A stretch of DNA of 64,000 nucleotides, taken from Actinospineispora eucalypti (lineage in GTDB: Bacteria; Actinomycetota; Actinomycetes; Mycobacteriales; Pseudonocardiaceae). The translations under genes were made by a program, and so were the position numbers. The first letter of the stretch is position 1. The number at the start of each line of letters is the position of its first letter. Shown piece by piece: positions 1-7,972 of the stretch. A model generated the notes under the pieces. That model did no database searches, was not told the DNA's origin, and worked only from the letters and a program-made list of their open reading frames with translations. The stretch is taken from NCBI GenBank assembly GCA_014208095.1, contig JACHMT010000002.1, forward strand, positions 1,240,001 to 1,304,000. The letters are read 5' to 3'.

Positions 1-384
1 CTCCGCCGGCGTGCCGGCGGAGGCGATGGTCTCCCCCGCCGCGTACTCACGGCGTTCGAACGCGTCGGCCAGCGCCTCCAGCGGCGCATCGGTGGGCAGT
101 CCGCGCAGCGGCGCCAGCTCGCGCAGCTCGGCCGGTATCACCCGGATGTCCTCGCCGGTGCTGACGAAGGTCACCCGGCCGTCGCCCACGGTGTAGGTCA
201 GCCTGCGGTTGACCCGGTAGGTCCCGGCGTCCAGGTCCAGCCACGGCAGGCTCCGGCACAGCCAGCGCGGTGTGATCGCCGGCGTGTGCGGGACCGTCTT
301 CGTGGTGGTGCTGAGTTTGCGGGCGGCGCCGGTACTGAGGCTCCGCGGCGGCGCCGCTTCGGTCGGCTCGAGCAGCTCGGTCAA
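1..384 (-). CDS. Family 2B encapsulin shell protein, second paralogue (partial, cut by window edge)
   Basis: The visible 128 codons run off the left edge. They match the N-terminal part of the upstream shell gene almost position by position: SLSTGAARKLSTTTK, a RWL...LPW stretch, YRVNRRLTYTVGDGR and the REYAAGE segment that opens the inserted cyclic-nucleotide-binding-like domain. These are features of family 2B encapsulins (HK97-fold protein nanocompartment shells). The start is inferred to be TTG at 384-382, because ATG at that spot is followed at once by a stop and GGAGGG lies 5 bases upstream. The start sits just past the stop of the first shell gene, so the two are probably translationally coupled. 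Pairs of family 2B shell genes are known to co-assemble. The cargo enzyme (often a terpene cyclase in this family) is not in the window and may lie further left. Confidence 0.85.
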   Translation of the reverse strand, partial: MTELLEPTEAAPPRSLSTGAARKLSTTTKTVPHTPAITPRWLCRSLPWLDLDAGTYRVNRRLTYTVGDGRVTFVSTGEDIRVIPAELRELAPLRGLPTDAPLEALADAFERREYAAGETIASAGTPAE

Positions 385-385
385 G

Positions 386-1819
386 TCATCCCTCCGAGTC
401 GGTGCGGCCTACCTCGACGTCCTCGAGCACCGCCAGCGCGTCCGGCACCAATACCGCGGCGGAGTAGTAAGCGCTGACCAGATACGAGGTGATCGCGTTG
501 TCGTTGATGCCCATGAATCGGACGGACAGGCCGGGCTGGTACTCATCCGGAATTCCGGTCTGATGTAGCCCGACAACGCCTTGGTTTTGTTCACCGACGC
601 GCATTAGCATCACCGAACTGGCATGGCTCTCGGACACTGGGATCTTGTTGCACGGGAAGATTGGAATATCCCGCCAGGCGGGTATCTTGTGGCCGCCGAC
701 ATCGACCCCGGTGGGATAGATGCCACGTTTGGTGCATTCCCGGCCGAATGCCGCGATCGTGCGCGGGTGGGCCAGGAAGAAGCCGGGCTCCTTCCACACC
801 ATGGCGAGCAGCTCGTCGAACTCGTCAGGGGTCGGCGGGCCGTTGCGGGTGGGCACCCGCATGCCCATGTCGGCGCTGTGCAGCAGGCCGAACTCGCGGT
901 TGTTGACGATCTCGTGCTCCTGCCGCTCGCGGAGCGCCTCGATGGTCAGCCGCAGCTGCTGGTCCAGCTGGTCCATCGGCTTGTTGTAGAGATCGGCGAC
1001 CCGTGTGTGCATGCGCAGCACCGTCTGCGCCACGGACAGCTCGTACTCGCGCGGGGCCAGCTCGTAGTCGACGAAGGTGCTCGGGATGGCCGGCTCGCCG
1101 GCGTGCCCGGAGGCCACGTCGATGGCCGCCTCGCCGTGGTCGTTGAGCACCCGCCCGTCGGTGCCCGGACCGGCCTCGACGTGCGCGCGCAGCGCTTCGG
1201 ACCGGTCCAGCTGCTCCGCGAAGGCCCGCTTGGACAGCGACAGCACGGTGCACCTGGTGACCGCCCGGGCGGTGAACTCCCAGATCCCGTCGGACGCGGC
1301 GAGCTCCTGGTCACCGAAGTAGTCCCCGCCGGCCAGCACCCCCAGCCTGGTCGGCTCGCCGTACTTGCCGACGCCGGCCTTGTCCACCTTGCCGTGCGCG
1401 ATCAGGTGCAGCGCGTCGGCCTGGTGGCCGAACTCCACGATCACCTCGCCCTGGGCGTACTCGCGCTGGGTGAACCGCTCGGCCAGCGCCGCCAGGATGG
1501 CCTCGCTGTCCGGGTCCTGGAAGTCCCGCAGCAGGGCCAGCTCGCGCAGCTCCCCGGGCACGACGCTGACGTTGTCGCCGACGTTGGTGAAGGTCAGCCG
1601 GCCGTCGCCGACCACGTAGCTGAGCCGCCGGTTGACCCGGTAGGCACCGCCCGCCGCCTCCACCCAGGGCAGCTTTCGCAACAGCCACCTGGAGGTGATC
1701 CCCTGCATCTGCGGGACCGACTTGGTGGTGGTCGCCAGGTTGCGCGCGGCCGCCGTACTCAGGCTCTGCGCCGGCTGGTCCGTATCAATCTGCGTGCCCG
1801 GCTCCAGTACTTCGGTCAA
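386..1819 (-). CDS. Family 2B encapsulin nanocompartment shell protein with cyclic-nucleotide-binding-like insertion
   Basis: About 477 residues. Order: N-terminal arm (SLSTAAARNLATTTK), E-loop/start of the HK97 fold (YRVNRRLSYVVGDGR), an inserted CRP-like beta-barrel at roughly residues 108-203, and the rest of the HK97 shell (MGMRVPTRNGPPTP, LMRVGEQNQGVVGL, GINDNAITSYLVSAYYS). This layout defines family 2B encapsulins. TTG at 1819 is chosen as start because the paralogue begins at the matching TTG (TE-x-LEP); ATG at 1855 would add 12 residues. In the inserted domain the phosphate-binding loop reads GDQELAASDGIWEF. Aligned without gaps to E. coli CRP, its cAMP-binding Arg and Ser are replaced by Trp and Glu, so classical cAMP binding is doubtful. 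Expected role: self-assembling shell, co-assembling with the downstream paralogue. Confidence 0.9.
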   Translation of the reverse strand: MTEVLEPGTQIDTDQPAQSLSTAAARNLATTTKSVPQMQGITSRWLLRKLPWVEAAGGAYRVNRRLSYVVGDGRLTFTNVGDNVSVVPGELRELALLRDFQDPDSEAILAALAERFTQREYAQGEVIVEFGHQADALHLIAHGKVDKAGVGKYGEPTRLGVLAGGDYFGDQELAASDGIWEFTARAVTRCTVLSLSKRAFAEQLDRSEALRAHVEAGPGTDGRVLNDHGEAAIDVASGHAGEPAIPSTFVDYELAPREYELSVAQTVLRMHTRVADLYNKPMDQLDQQLRLTIEALRERQEHEIVNNREFGLLHSADMGMRVPTRNGPPTPDEFDELLAMVWKEPGFFLAHPRTIAAFGRECTKRGIYPTGVDVGGHKIPAWRDIPIFPCNKIPVSESHASSVMLMRVGEQNQGVVGLHQTGIPDEYQPGLSVRFMGINDNAITSYLVSAYYSAAVLVPDALAVLEDVEVGRTDSEG

Positions 1820-2180
1820 GGCCTGCTCACACCTTTCCTCTTTGCGTGGACCCACGGGTCAAGAACGGCGAATAGCTGAACAACAATTGACGTCGGGCGG
1901 GAATCACGAAAACCCGCTGGGCGGCTTGATCGAGCTTCTTCAGAAGCAGCGCGAAACGTCTTTCTGCGGCGCACAGTTAAGCAGAGTAGACAGCCGAGCG
2001 GGAGAGGTTCCCGGGCAGTAACCCTCAGCCGAGTGACGCGGTTGAGTCACCCGTGAAAGCTGAGAATGGCACCCTGAAAGAGATTAAGTAAACTCATGAA
2101 TTGATATAATGAGTTTGACCGATCCGAGTACCTATACCCGGGATGGGAAGAGGACACGGATAGCCGGTACGGTCACACCC
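1820..2180. other. Divergent intergenic region between encapsulin and VOC genes
   Basis: No gene is supported here. It contains a perfect 14-bp palindrome GCTTCTTCAGAAGC at 1934-1947, an inverted repeat GTGAC-N8-GTCAC near 2032-2050, and an AT-rich stretch from about 2080. Either repeat could be an operator for the encapsulin genes (leftward) or the VOC gene (rightward). No regulator gene is adjacent. Confidence 0.5.
2105..2110 (+). promoter_or_regulatory. -10 box TATAAT for the VOC gene
   Basis: A perfect TATAAT lies in an AT-rich patch within otherwise very GC-rich DNA. Transcription would start near 2117, downstream of the ATG at 2109, so that ATG cannot be the real start and the one at 2181 is favoured. 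No convincing -35 hexamer is visible. Confidence 0.5.
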
Positions 2181-2564
2181 ATGGAGATGAAGCTCGAGGT
2201 GATCGGCATCCCGGTGTCCGACGTGGACGCCGCGAAGGCGTTCTACGTCGACCGCATCGGCTTCAACCTGGACCACGACATCCGACCGACCGAGGGCATG
2301 CGGGTGGTACAGCTGACCCCGCCGGGATCGGCCTGCTCGATCGTGATCGGCGAGGGCATGCCGCTCGGCGAGCCCGGCGCCACCAAGGGCGCACAGCTGG
2401 TCGTGCAGGACATCGACGCCGCCCGCGCGATACTGGCCGAGCGGGGCGTGGAGATCACCCCGGTGCAGCAGCTCGGCCCAGAGGGCGCCCCCGGATCCCG
2501 GTTCGCGTTCTTCGCCGACCCCGACGGCAACGGCTGGTCCCTCCAGGAGATCAAGCGCGGCTGA
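2181..2564 (+). CDS. VOC (glyoxalase/bleomycin-resistance) family protein
   Basis: A 127-residue single-domain protein with the beta-alpha-beta-beta-beta repeat of the vicinal oxygen chelate fold: MKLEVIGIPVSDVDAAKAFY at the start and FFADPDGNGWSLQEIK at the end, both standard for small VOC proteins. Members include glyoxalases, ring-cleavage dioxygenases and drug-binding proteins; the substrate cannot be read from sequence. The start is placed at ATG 2181 because it begins exactly at the conserved first strand and lies downstream of the TATAAT at 2105. It is a single gene, divergent from the encapsulin genes, so a link to the shell is possible but unproven. Confidence 0.8.
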   Translation: MEMKLEVIGIPVSDVDAAKAFYVDRIGFNLDHDIRPTEGMRVVQLTPPGSACSIVIGEGMPLGEPGATKGAQLVVQDIDAARAILAERGVEITPVQQLGPEGAPGSRFAFFADPDGNGWSLQEIKRG

Positions 2565-2618
2565 GCGCCACGGTCGGCTCAGCAGCGCCGGCAGCGGCAC
2601 CCAGTTCAGCCCCTAACC

Positions 2619-2684
2619 TGATTCAGTCGGTTTGGCACGGTGATTCAGTCGGTTTAGCACGGTGAGTCGGTCGGCTTGGCAGGG
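2619..2684 (+). repeat. 22-bp tandem repeat, three copies plus a partial fourth
   Basis: Copies start at 2619, 2641 and 2663, each beginning TGATTCAGTCGG or a close variant and followed by TTTGGCACGG, TTTAGCACGG or CTTGGCAGGG; a decayed fourth begins at 2685. Copies 1 and 2 differ at one base. Multiple short terminal repeats of this kind are typical of IS21-family ends. Confidence 0.75.
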
Positions 2685-2741
2685 TGATCCGGTCGATCTA
2701 GAGCCTGTTCAAAGTGTGTCGGTCCGGGCCGAGGAGGGACC

Positions 2742-2772
2742 GGTGCCGGTTTAAGAGACCGACTTGGACGGC
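2742..2772 (+). repeat. Dispersed repeat, copy 1
   Basis: Starts GGTGCCGGTTTAAGAGACCG and continues ACTTGGACGGC. Related copies lie at 12789-12817 (minus), 50713-50742 (plus) and 51040-51067 (minus). All four are in non-coding DNA. Confidence 0.65.
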
Positions 2773-2889
2773 GCGGCGTGGAACTCTGCCGCAGCCGCGG
2801 TGCCGCCCGGCGGGTTCTCGTTCGTTCCACGACCAGGACCCACGGGCCTCTGGCCGCCTCGCGCTGTCCTTGACGCTGCCGTGGTGGCT

Positions 2890-3035
2890 GGGCCGGGGCC
2901 AGGCGGTGGGTGATCGTCGTCTCGGGCGGTGTCGCCGCGATTTTCGCGGTCGTACCGCCACAAGCAGCGATCAAGGTCGCCCGAGCGCGGCTCTACCGCC
3001 AGAAACGACGATCACCCACCGCCTGACCCCGGCCC
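2890..3035. repeat. Long inverted repeat, 31-bp arms with one mismatch
   Basis: The arm at 2890-2920 (starts GGGCCGGGG, ends GATCGTCGT) is the reverse complement of 3005-3035 at 30 of 31 positions. A second nested pair, CTCGGGCG at 2921-2928 and CGCCCGAG at 2978-2985, extends it. The transcript would fold into a strong stem. It may be two inverted copies of an element end. Confidence 0.7.
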
Positions 3036-3394
3036 GCCGTTCCTCGTGGCGATGAGGCAGGCACCGGCCGCCCGAGGATGAGGTGACGGCCTCCCCGTGC
3101 GCGGCGGCCCGGATGTCATGGTGACCAGGTGATCGGTGATCAACAGGCAGTCAGCGTGATTGTGGTGGCCGACAACGACCCCGACTGCCTGATGATCAAG
3201 CAGCCTCCGGATACCGGCGCCCGTGTCGCACACACGAGGCGCCACCGCGGCCGCGACGGAACTCCCCCGCCGTATCGTCCAGGCGGCCTTCAACTCCGTT
3301 CAAACCCGGCGGGTCAGCACTCCGAAACACGTCATAGCAAGGGTGACTCAACACCAGAAGTGACCGAACCAGCCTGCTCAAGTGACTGAATCAG

Positions 3395-4204
3395 CTAGAG
3401 CTTGCGGCTGAGCAGGGATGCCTCGGCGGCCAGTACCGGGACGAAGGCGCGGTGCATCTCGGCGGCGGTTACCCGGGCGCTGGAGGCGCTCACGCTCATC
3501 GCCGCGACGGTGACGCCCCGGGCGTCGCGCACCGGCACCGCGACCGCCCGCAGGCCCAGCTCCAGTTCCTCGTCGCTGGTGGCGTAGCCGTCCGCACGGG
3601 CGGCGCGCACGATCGCGGTGAGCTCGTCCGGCGCGACCACGGTGTGCGTGGTGCGCCGCTCGCGCCCGCCGGCCGCCAGGTACGCGGCCACCTCTTCGTC
3701 GGACATCCCGGCCAGCAGCACTCGCCCGGTGGCCGAGCAGTGCCCGGGCAGCCGGGCGCCGATCCGCACCCCGGTGGACACGATCCGCTTCGCCTCGGCC
3801 CGGGCCACGAACACCGAGCCGCCGTCCTCCCACACCGCGAGCGAGACCGACTCGGTGAGCGCGTCGCGGGCGGCCGTCAGGTGCGGGCGGGCCAGGGTGG
3901 GTAGGGACGCGGTGTCCAGGTAGGCCCCGCCCAGGCGCAGCATGCGCGGCGTGGGCCGGAAGTTCTTCCCGTCGTGGGTGAGGTAGCCCAGGTCGGTGAG
4001 GGTGAGCAGGCAGCGCCGGGCGGCCGCCCTGGTGATGTCCGTGCGCTGCGCGGCCTCGGCCACGGTGAGCCGGGAGACCTGCCCGAACGCCTCGATGACC
4101 GCCAGCCCCTTGGCCAGGCCGGCCATCCCCTCCGGGGCGCGCTGAGAACCCGGACGGTTGACACCGTCCGGCGACCCTGGTTCTACTGTTCGAGAAACGG
4201 GCAT
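3395..4204 (-). CDS. IclR-family transcriptional regulator of the terephthalate operon
   Basis: 269 residues. An N-terminal winged helix-turn-helix (GMAGLAKGLAVIEAFGQV...LTVAEAAQRTDITRAAARR) is followed by the IclR effector-binding domain (LPGHCSATGRVLLAG, GYATSDEELELGLRAVAVPV), typical of the PcaR/PobR/CatR branch that senses aromatic acids. Start at ATG 4204 gives the usual length. It is divergent from tphA2, and a perfect 15-bp palindrome lies just upstream of its start. In characterised terephthalate loci of Comamonas and Rhodococcus the regulator is also IclR-type. The likely effector is terephthalate (inference). Confidence 0.9.
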   Translation of the reverse strand: MPVSRTVEPGSPDGVNRPGSQRAPEGMAGLAKGLAVIEAFGQVSRLTVAEAAQRTDITRAAARRCLLTLTDLGYLTHDGKNFRPTPRMLRLGGAYLDTASLPTLARPHLTAARDALTESVSLAVWEDGGSVFVARAEAKRIVSTGVRIGARLPGHCSATGRVLLAGMSDEEVAAYLAAGGRERRTTHTVVAPDELTAIVRAARADGYATSDEELELGLRAVAVPVRDARGVTVAAMSVSASSARVTAAEMHRAFVPVLAAEASLLSRKL

Positions 4205-4207
4205 TGC

Positions 4208-4222
4208 GTTCGTTATACGAAC
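4208..4222. promoter_or_regulatory. IclR operator palindrome GTTCGTTATACGAAC
   Basis: Perfect inverted repeat, GTTCGT-TAT-ACGAAC, in the 60-bp gap between the divergent regulator and tphA2. It resembles operators described for IclR-type regulators of aromatic catabolism and sits so that both promoters could be controlled. Confidence 0.8.
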
Positions 4223-4264
4223 AATTGCGACGCCTGTCAAGGGCGCGCACGAGGAGATCCGCCG

Positions 4265-5506
4265 ATGGCCACTGTGATGTCCCCAACCGAGCTGCCCAAG
4301 TGGCCGAGCACCCCCACCCGGGTCCCGTACTGGGTGTTCCAGCGCGAGGACGTCTACGCCCGCGAGCAGGAGCGGCTGTTCCGGGGGCCGCACTGGAACT
4401 TCGTCTGCCTGGAGAGCGAGGTCGACGCGCCGGGCCGGTTCCGGGCCAGCTTCCTCGGGGACCTACCGGTGATCGTCGCCCGGGACCACGATGGCGAGCT
4501 GTACGGGTTCGAGAACCGGTGCGCCCACCGGGGCGCCCTGCTCGCGCTGGACGACCGGGGCACCGCCAAGGACTTCACCTGCGTCTACCACGCCTGGTCG
4601 TACAACCTGCGCGGCGAGCTCACCGGGGTCGCCTTCCAGGACGGCATCAAGGGCCAGGGCGGCATGCCGGCCGGCTTCTGCCGGTCCGACCACGGCCCGC
4701 GCCGCCTGCGCCTGGCGGTGGTGCACGGGCTGGTCTTCGCCAGCCTCTCCGAGGACGTGGACGACGTCGAGGACTACCTCGGCGAGGAGATCTCCGACCG
4801 GATCGAGCGGGTGCTCGGCGGGCGCACACCGGTGATCATCGGCCGGTACACCCAGATGTTGCCCAACAACTGGAAGCTGTACGTGGAGAACGTCAAGGAC
4901 TCCTACCACGCGAGCATCCTGCACCTGTTCTTCACCACGTTCGAGCTGAACAAGCTCAACATGCGCGGCGGGATCATCGTCAGCGAGGACGGCGGGCACC
5001 ACGTCAGCTACTCGGCGATCGACCGGGAGGCGGAAAAGGACGCGTCGTACACGGACATCCGCTCGGACAGCGGCTACCGGCTGGCCGACCCGTCGCTGCT
5101 GGACGGGTTCAGCGAGGTCGGGGACGACACCACGCTGCAGATCCTCTCCACCTTCCCGGCGTTCGTGCTGCAGCAGATCCAGAACTCGGTGGCGGTCCGG
5201 CAGATCCTCCCCCGGGGCGTGGACCGCACCGAGCTGAACTGGACACTGCTCGGCTTCGCCGAGGACACCCCGGAACAGCGGAGGGTCCGGCTCAAGCAGT
5301 CCAACCTGGTCGGCTCGGCCGGCTACATCTCCATGGAGGACGGCTGCGTCGGCGGGTTCGTGCGGCGCGGGGTGGCCGGCGCCGGGGACCAGGAGGCGGT
5401 GGTCGAGATGGGCGGCGAGTCGTCGGCGTCCAGCGAGAGCCGGGTGACCGAGGCGTCCATCCGCGGCTTCTGGAAGGCCTACCTGAACGCGATGGAGCTG
5501 TCGTGA
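4265..5506 (+). CDS. tphA2: Terephthalate 1,2-dioxygenase, terminal oxygenase large subunit
   Basis: 413 residues, the same length as Comamonas TphA2 and very similar along its whole length (for example ENRCAHRGALLAL, FQDGIKGQGGMPAGFC, PNNWKLYVENVKDSYHAS). Rieske [2Fe-2S] ligands are Cys86, His88, Cys106 and His109. The mononuclear iron site is His215 and His220 with Asp359; Asp212 is the inter-subunit bridging residue. The enzyme adds O2 to terephthalate to give 1,2-dihydroxy-3,5-cyclohexadiene-1,4-dicarboxylate. ATG 4265 follows GAGGAG at 4250-4255. It is first in a run of overlapping genes: its stop overlaps the GTG of tphA3. Confidence 0.95.
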   Translation: MATVMSPTELPKWPSTPTRVPYWVFQREDVYAREQERLFRGPHWNFVCLESEVDAPGRFRASFLGDLPVIVARDHDGELYGFENRCAHRGALLALDDRGTAKDFTCVYHAWSYNLRGELTGVAFQDGIKGQGGMPAGFCRSDHGPRRLRLAVVHGLVFASLSEDVDDVEDYLGEEISDRIERVLGGRTPVIIGRYTQMLPNNWKLYVENVKDSYHASILHLFFTTFELNKLNMRGGIIVSEDGGHHVSYSAIDREAEKDASYTDIRSDSGYRLADPSLLDGFSEVGDDTTLQILSTFPAFVLQQIQNSVAVRQILPRGVDRTELNWTLLGFAEDTPEQRRVRLKQSNLVGSAGYISMEDGCVGGFVRRGVAGAGDQEAVVEMGGESSASSESRVTEASIRGFWKAYLNAMELS

Positions 5507-5970
5507 CCAGCGCGTACGAGCGGATCGCCCGCGCGCAGGCCGCCTACGCCCGGTGCATCGACGCCGACGACCTGGAGCGCTGGCCGGACTTCTTCACCGA
5601 GAAGTGCTTCTACCTGGTCACCAACGCCGACAGCCACCGCGAGGGCCTGGAGGCCGGGATGATCTGGGCCGACAACCGGGACATGCTGGTCGACCGGGTC
5701 ACCGCCCTGCGCGAGGCCAACATCTACGAACGGCACAGCTACCGGCACATCCTCGGGCAGCCCTTCCTGCTGGACGAGGCCGACGGCGAAATCCGTGCGG
5801 AGACGCCGTTCCTGGTGGTGCGGATCATGCGGGACGGCGCGAGCGACCTGTTCGCCTCCGGCCGCTACCTGGACCGCTACGACCTGGAGCCCGAGGAACC
5901 CAAGCTCGCCGAACGCGTGGTCGTCTGCGACAGCTCGCGCATCGACACGCTGCTGGCGCTCCCGCTGTGA
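5503..5970 (+). CDS. tphA3: Terephthalate 1,2-dioxygenase, terminal oxygenase small subunit
   Basis: 155 residues of the ring-hydroxylating dioxygenase beta-subunit fold. It matches TphA3 in diagnostic places: RCIDADDLERWPDFFTEKC, DNRDMLVDRVTALREANIYE, RHSYRHILG, and the ending CDSSRIDTLLALPL. It has no cofactor and shapes the hexamer with TphA2. GTG 5503 overlaps the tphA2 stop (GTGA), and its own stop overlaps the GTG of the next gene, indicating translational coupling and equal stoichiometry. Confidence 0.95.
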   Translation: MTSAYERIARAQAAYARCIDADDLERWPDFFTEKCFYLVTNADSHREGLEAGMIWADNRDMLVDRVTALREANIYERHSYRHILGQPFLLDEADGEIRAETPFLVVRIMRDGASDLFASGRYLDRYDLEPEEPKLAERVVVCDSSRIDTLLALPL

Positions 5971-6959
5971 GCAGGGTGATTCTGAGCATCGGGGACCCGA
6001 ACGGGATCGGCCCGGAGATCGCGGTCAAGGCCGCGCGGCAGCTCACCGCCGAGCCGGAGCTGGCCCCGGTGCTGGTCGGGAGCGTCGCCGTGGTCGAGCC
6101 GTGGGCGAAGGTGTTCGGCGCGCGGGTCCGCGAGCTGGACTCCGCCCGGGAACCGGAGCCCGGGCTGGTCGACGTGCTGCCCGTGCCAGGGCCTACGGCG
6201 CGGCCCGGAGTGGTCAGCGCCGAAGCGGGCGAGGCGACCGTCGCCAACCTGCGCGCGGCGGTGGCCGCGGTCCGGGCCGGGCTCGGCCGGGGCATCGTCG
6301 CCGGCCCGCACTCGGAGACGGCGGTGAACGCGGCGGGCATCCGGTTCGACGGCTATCCGGGGCTGCTCGCCGACCTCGCCGGCGTGCCCCGGGACCGGGT
6401 GTTCCTGATGCTGGTCGGCGGCGGGCTGCGGGTCGTGCACGCCACGCTGCACGAGCGCCTCGCCGACGCGCTGAGCCGGCTGTCCGCCGACCTGGTGGTT
6501 GCCGCCGGGCTGGCCGCGGCCGAGTTCCTGCGCACCCGGGGGGTCGTCGCTCCGAGGCTGGGCCTGTTCGGCATCAACCCGCACGCCGGCGAGGGCGGCC
6601 TGTTCGGCGGGGACGACGCGCGGGTCACCGAGCCGGCCGCCGAGCGGCTGCGCGGCGAGGGCCTGCGGGTCGTCGGGCCGCTCGGGGCGGACGTGGCGCT
6701 GGCCTCGCCGGTGGTGCGCGGCGAGCTGGACGCCTGGGTGGCGATGTACCACGACCAGGGCCACATCCCGGTCAAGGTGCTGGCCGGGCGGACCGCGAGC
6801 GCACTGACCGTGGGCGCCGGGCTGGCCTTCTCCAGCGTCGGGCACGGCGCCGCCTTCGACATCGCCGGGCGGGGCGTGGCCGACCCCGAGGCGGTGGTGC
6901 GGGCGATCCGCCTGATCGGGACACCGGCGGCGGCGCCGGCGGGGAGGGTGCCGGCGTGA
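5967..6959 (+). CDS. tphB: 1,2-dihydroxy-3,5-cyclohexadiene-1,4-dicarboxylate dehydrogenase (PdxA family)
   Basis: 330 residues of the PdxA fold. The N-terminal motif SIGDPNGIGPEIAVKA and the metal-site segments GPHSETAVN, VVHATLHERL, INPHAGEGG and MYHDQGHIPVKVL are present. PdxA itself makes pyridoxine phosphate, but the position between tphA3 and tphA1 identifies this as TphB. It oxidises the cis-diol dicarboxylate with NAD(P)+ and loss of CO2, giving protocatechuate. Start and stop overlap both neighbours by 4 bp. No protocatechuate-cleavage genes are in the window, so that step must be encoded elsewhere. Confidence 0.92.
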   Translation: MSRVILSIGDPNGIGPEIAVKAARQLTAEPELAPVLVGSVAVVEPWAKVFGARVRELDSAREPEPGLVDVLPVPGPTARPGVVSAEAGEATVANLRAAVAAVRAGLGRGIVAGPHSETAVNAAGIRFDGYPGLLADLAGVPRDRVFLMLVGGGLRVVHATLHERLADALSRLSADLVVAAGLAAAEFLRTRGVVAPRLGLFGINPHAGEGGLFGGDDARVTEPAAERLRGEGLRVVGPLGADVALASPVVRGELDAWVAMYHDQGHIPVKVLAGRTASALTVGAGLAFSSVGHGAAFDIAGRGVADPEAVVRAIRLIGTPAAAPAGRVPA

Positions 6960-7972
6960 GTCACCAGGTCCTGGTCAGCGGCACCGAAATCCGGTTCCCG
7001 TGCGAACCGGGCGAGACCGTGCTGGCCGCCGCCGAGCGCGCCGGCTATGCGCTCCCCTACTCCTGCCGCAAGGGGGTCTGCGCGAGCTGCGAGGGCGGCC
7101 TGGTCGCAGGCTCGGCCGATGTGCGCGGGCGCGGGCCGGTGCACGGGCGGGGGCCGGTGCGCGGCCGCGCCGAGGAGGTGCTGCTCTGCCAGACCCGGCC
7201 GTGCACCGACCTGGAGGTCGCGGTGCGGCGGGTCTCCCGGAGCGCACCGCCCGAGCGGCGGACCGTCCGGGCCCGGCTGCACAAGGTCACCGCACCGGCC
7301 CCGGACGTCGCGGTCCTGCAGCTGCGCTTCCCGGCCGGGGTGCGGGTGCCGTTCCGCGCCGGCCAGTACCTCACCGTCGCGCTGCCGGACGGCGACACCC
7401 GCAACTACTCCATGGCCAACCCGCCCGGGCGCAGCGACGGGGCGCTCCTGCACGTGCGGCGGGTGCCGGACGGCCGGTTCTCCGGGCCGTTCCTGGACGG
7501 GCTGGCCAGGGGTGACGTGCTCACCGTGGAACTGCCGTTCGGCGAGTTCGGGGTGGACGACTCCGCGTGCCCGGTGCTGCTGGTGGTCACCGGCACCGGC
7601 TTCGCCCCGGCGAAGTCGATCGTCGAGCACCTGGCCGAGCGGGGCGGCGGGCGCCCGGTGTGGCTGTACTGGGGCGGCCGGCGCCCGGCGGACCTCTACC
7701 AGGCCGACCTGGCCGGCCGCTGGGCCGCCAAGTACGAGTGGTTCCGGTTCGTCCCGGTGCTCTCCCGCCCGGACCCCGGCTGGGCCGGGCACACCGGCTA
7801 CGTGCAGGACGCCGTGCTGCGCGACCACCCCGACCTGCGCGGACACCTGGTCTGCGCGTGCGGCGGATCCGCGATGACCTCGGCCGCCCGGAAGGCGTTC
7901 CTCGCCGCCGGGCTGCCCGAGGAGCGGTTCGTCCACGACACCTTCGTAGCTTCCTCCGGAAAGGGCCGATGA
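6956..7972 (+). CDS. tphA1: Terephthalate dioxygenase reductase component
   Basis: 338 residues. An N-terminal plant-type [2Fe-2S] ferredoxin domain carries Cys ligands in YSCRKGVCASCEGG and a fourth in LLCQ. It is followed by an FAD-binding domain (RNYSMANPPG) and an NAD-binding domain (VTGTGFAPAKSIVEHL, near-C-terminal CACGGSAMTSAARKAF). This is the class IB-type order of TphA1. It carries electrons from NAD(P)H to TphA2A3. GTG 6956 overlaps the tphB stop, and its stop overlaps the ATG of the transporter. The segment after the ferredoxin core has a GRGPVHGRGPVRGR insertion that looks like a small sequence duplication. Confidence 0.92.
   Translation: MSHQVLVSGTEIRFPCEPGETVLAAAERAGYALPYSCRKGVCASCEGGLVAGSADVRGRGPVHGRGPVRGRAEEVLLCQTRPCTDLEVAVRRVSRSAPPERRTVRARLHKVTAPAPDVAVLQLRFPAGVRVPFRAGQYLTVALPDGDTRNYSMANPPGRSDGALLHVRRVPDGRFSGPFLDGLARGDVLTVELPFGEFGVDDSACPVLLVVTGTGFAPAKSIVEHLAERGGGRPVWLYWGGRRPADLYQADLAGRWAAKYEWFRFVPVLSRPDPGWAGHTGYVQDAVLRDHPDLRGHLVCACGGSAMTSAARKAFLAAGLPEERFVHDTFVASSGKGR

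Larger units (their letters stand above)
2619..3393. mobile_element. Probable relic of an IS21-like element (ends only, no transposase)
   Basis: The left edge has the 22-bp tandem repeats. The right edge, read on the minus strand, begins TGATTCAGTCAC (3393-3382) and repeats a related motif further in, so the two ends are inverted relative to each other. Between them no istA/istB-like reading frame is recognisable; the interior holds a long inverted repeat and one copy of a dispersed repeat. The right edge abuts the stop of the IclR gene. IS21 assignment rests on the repeat style only. Confidence 0.4.

Noticed and set aside
2109..2180. Earlier ATG for the VOC protein
   Set aside because: It overlaps the TATAAT at 2105-2110, so it would lie upstream of the transcription start; the conserved domain begins at 2181.
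5967..6959. Vitamin B6 biosynthesis PdxA
   Set aside because: The fold is PdxA, but the gene is translationally coupled to tphA3 and tphA1, which fits the cis-diol dehydrogenase TphB.
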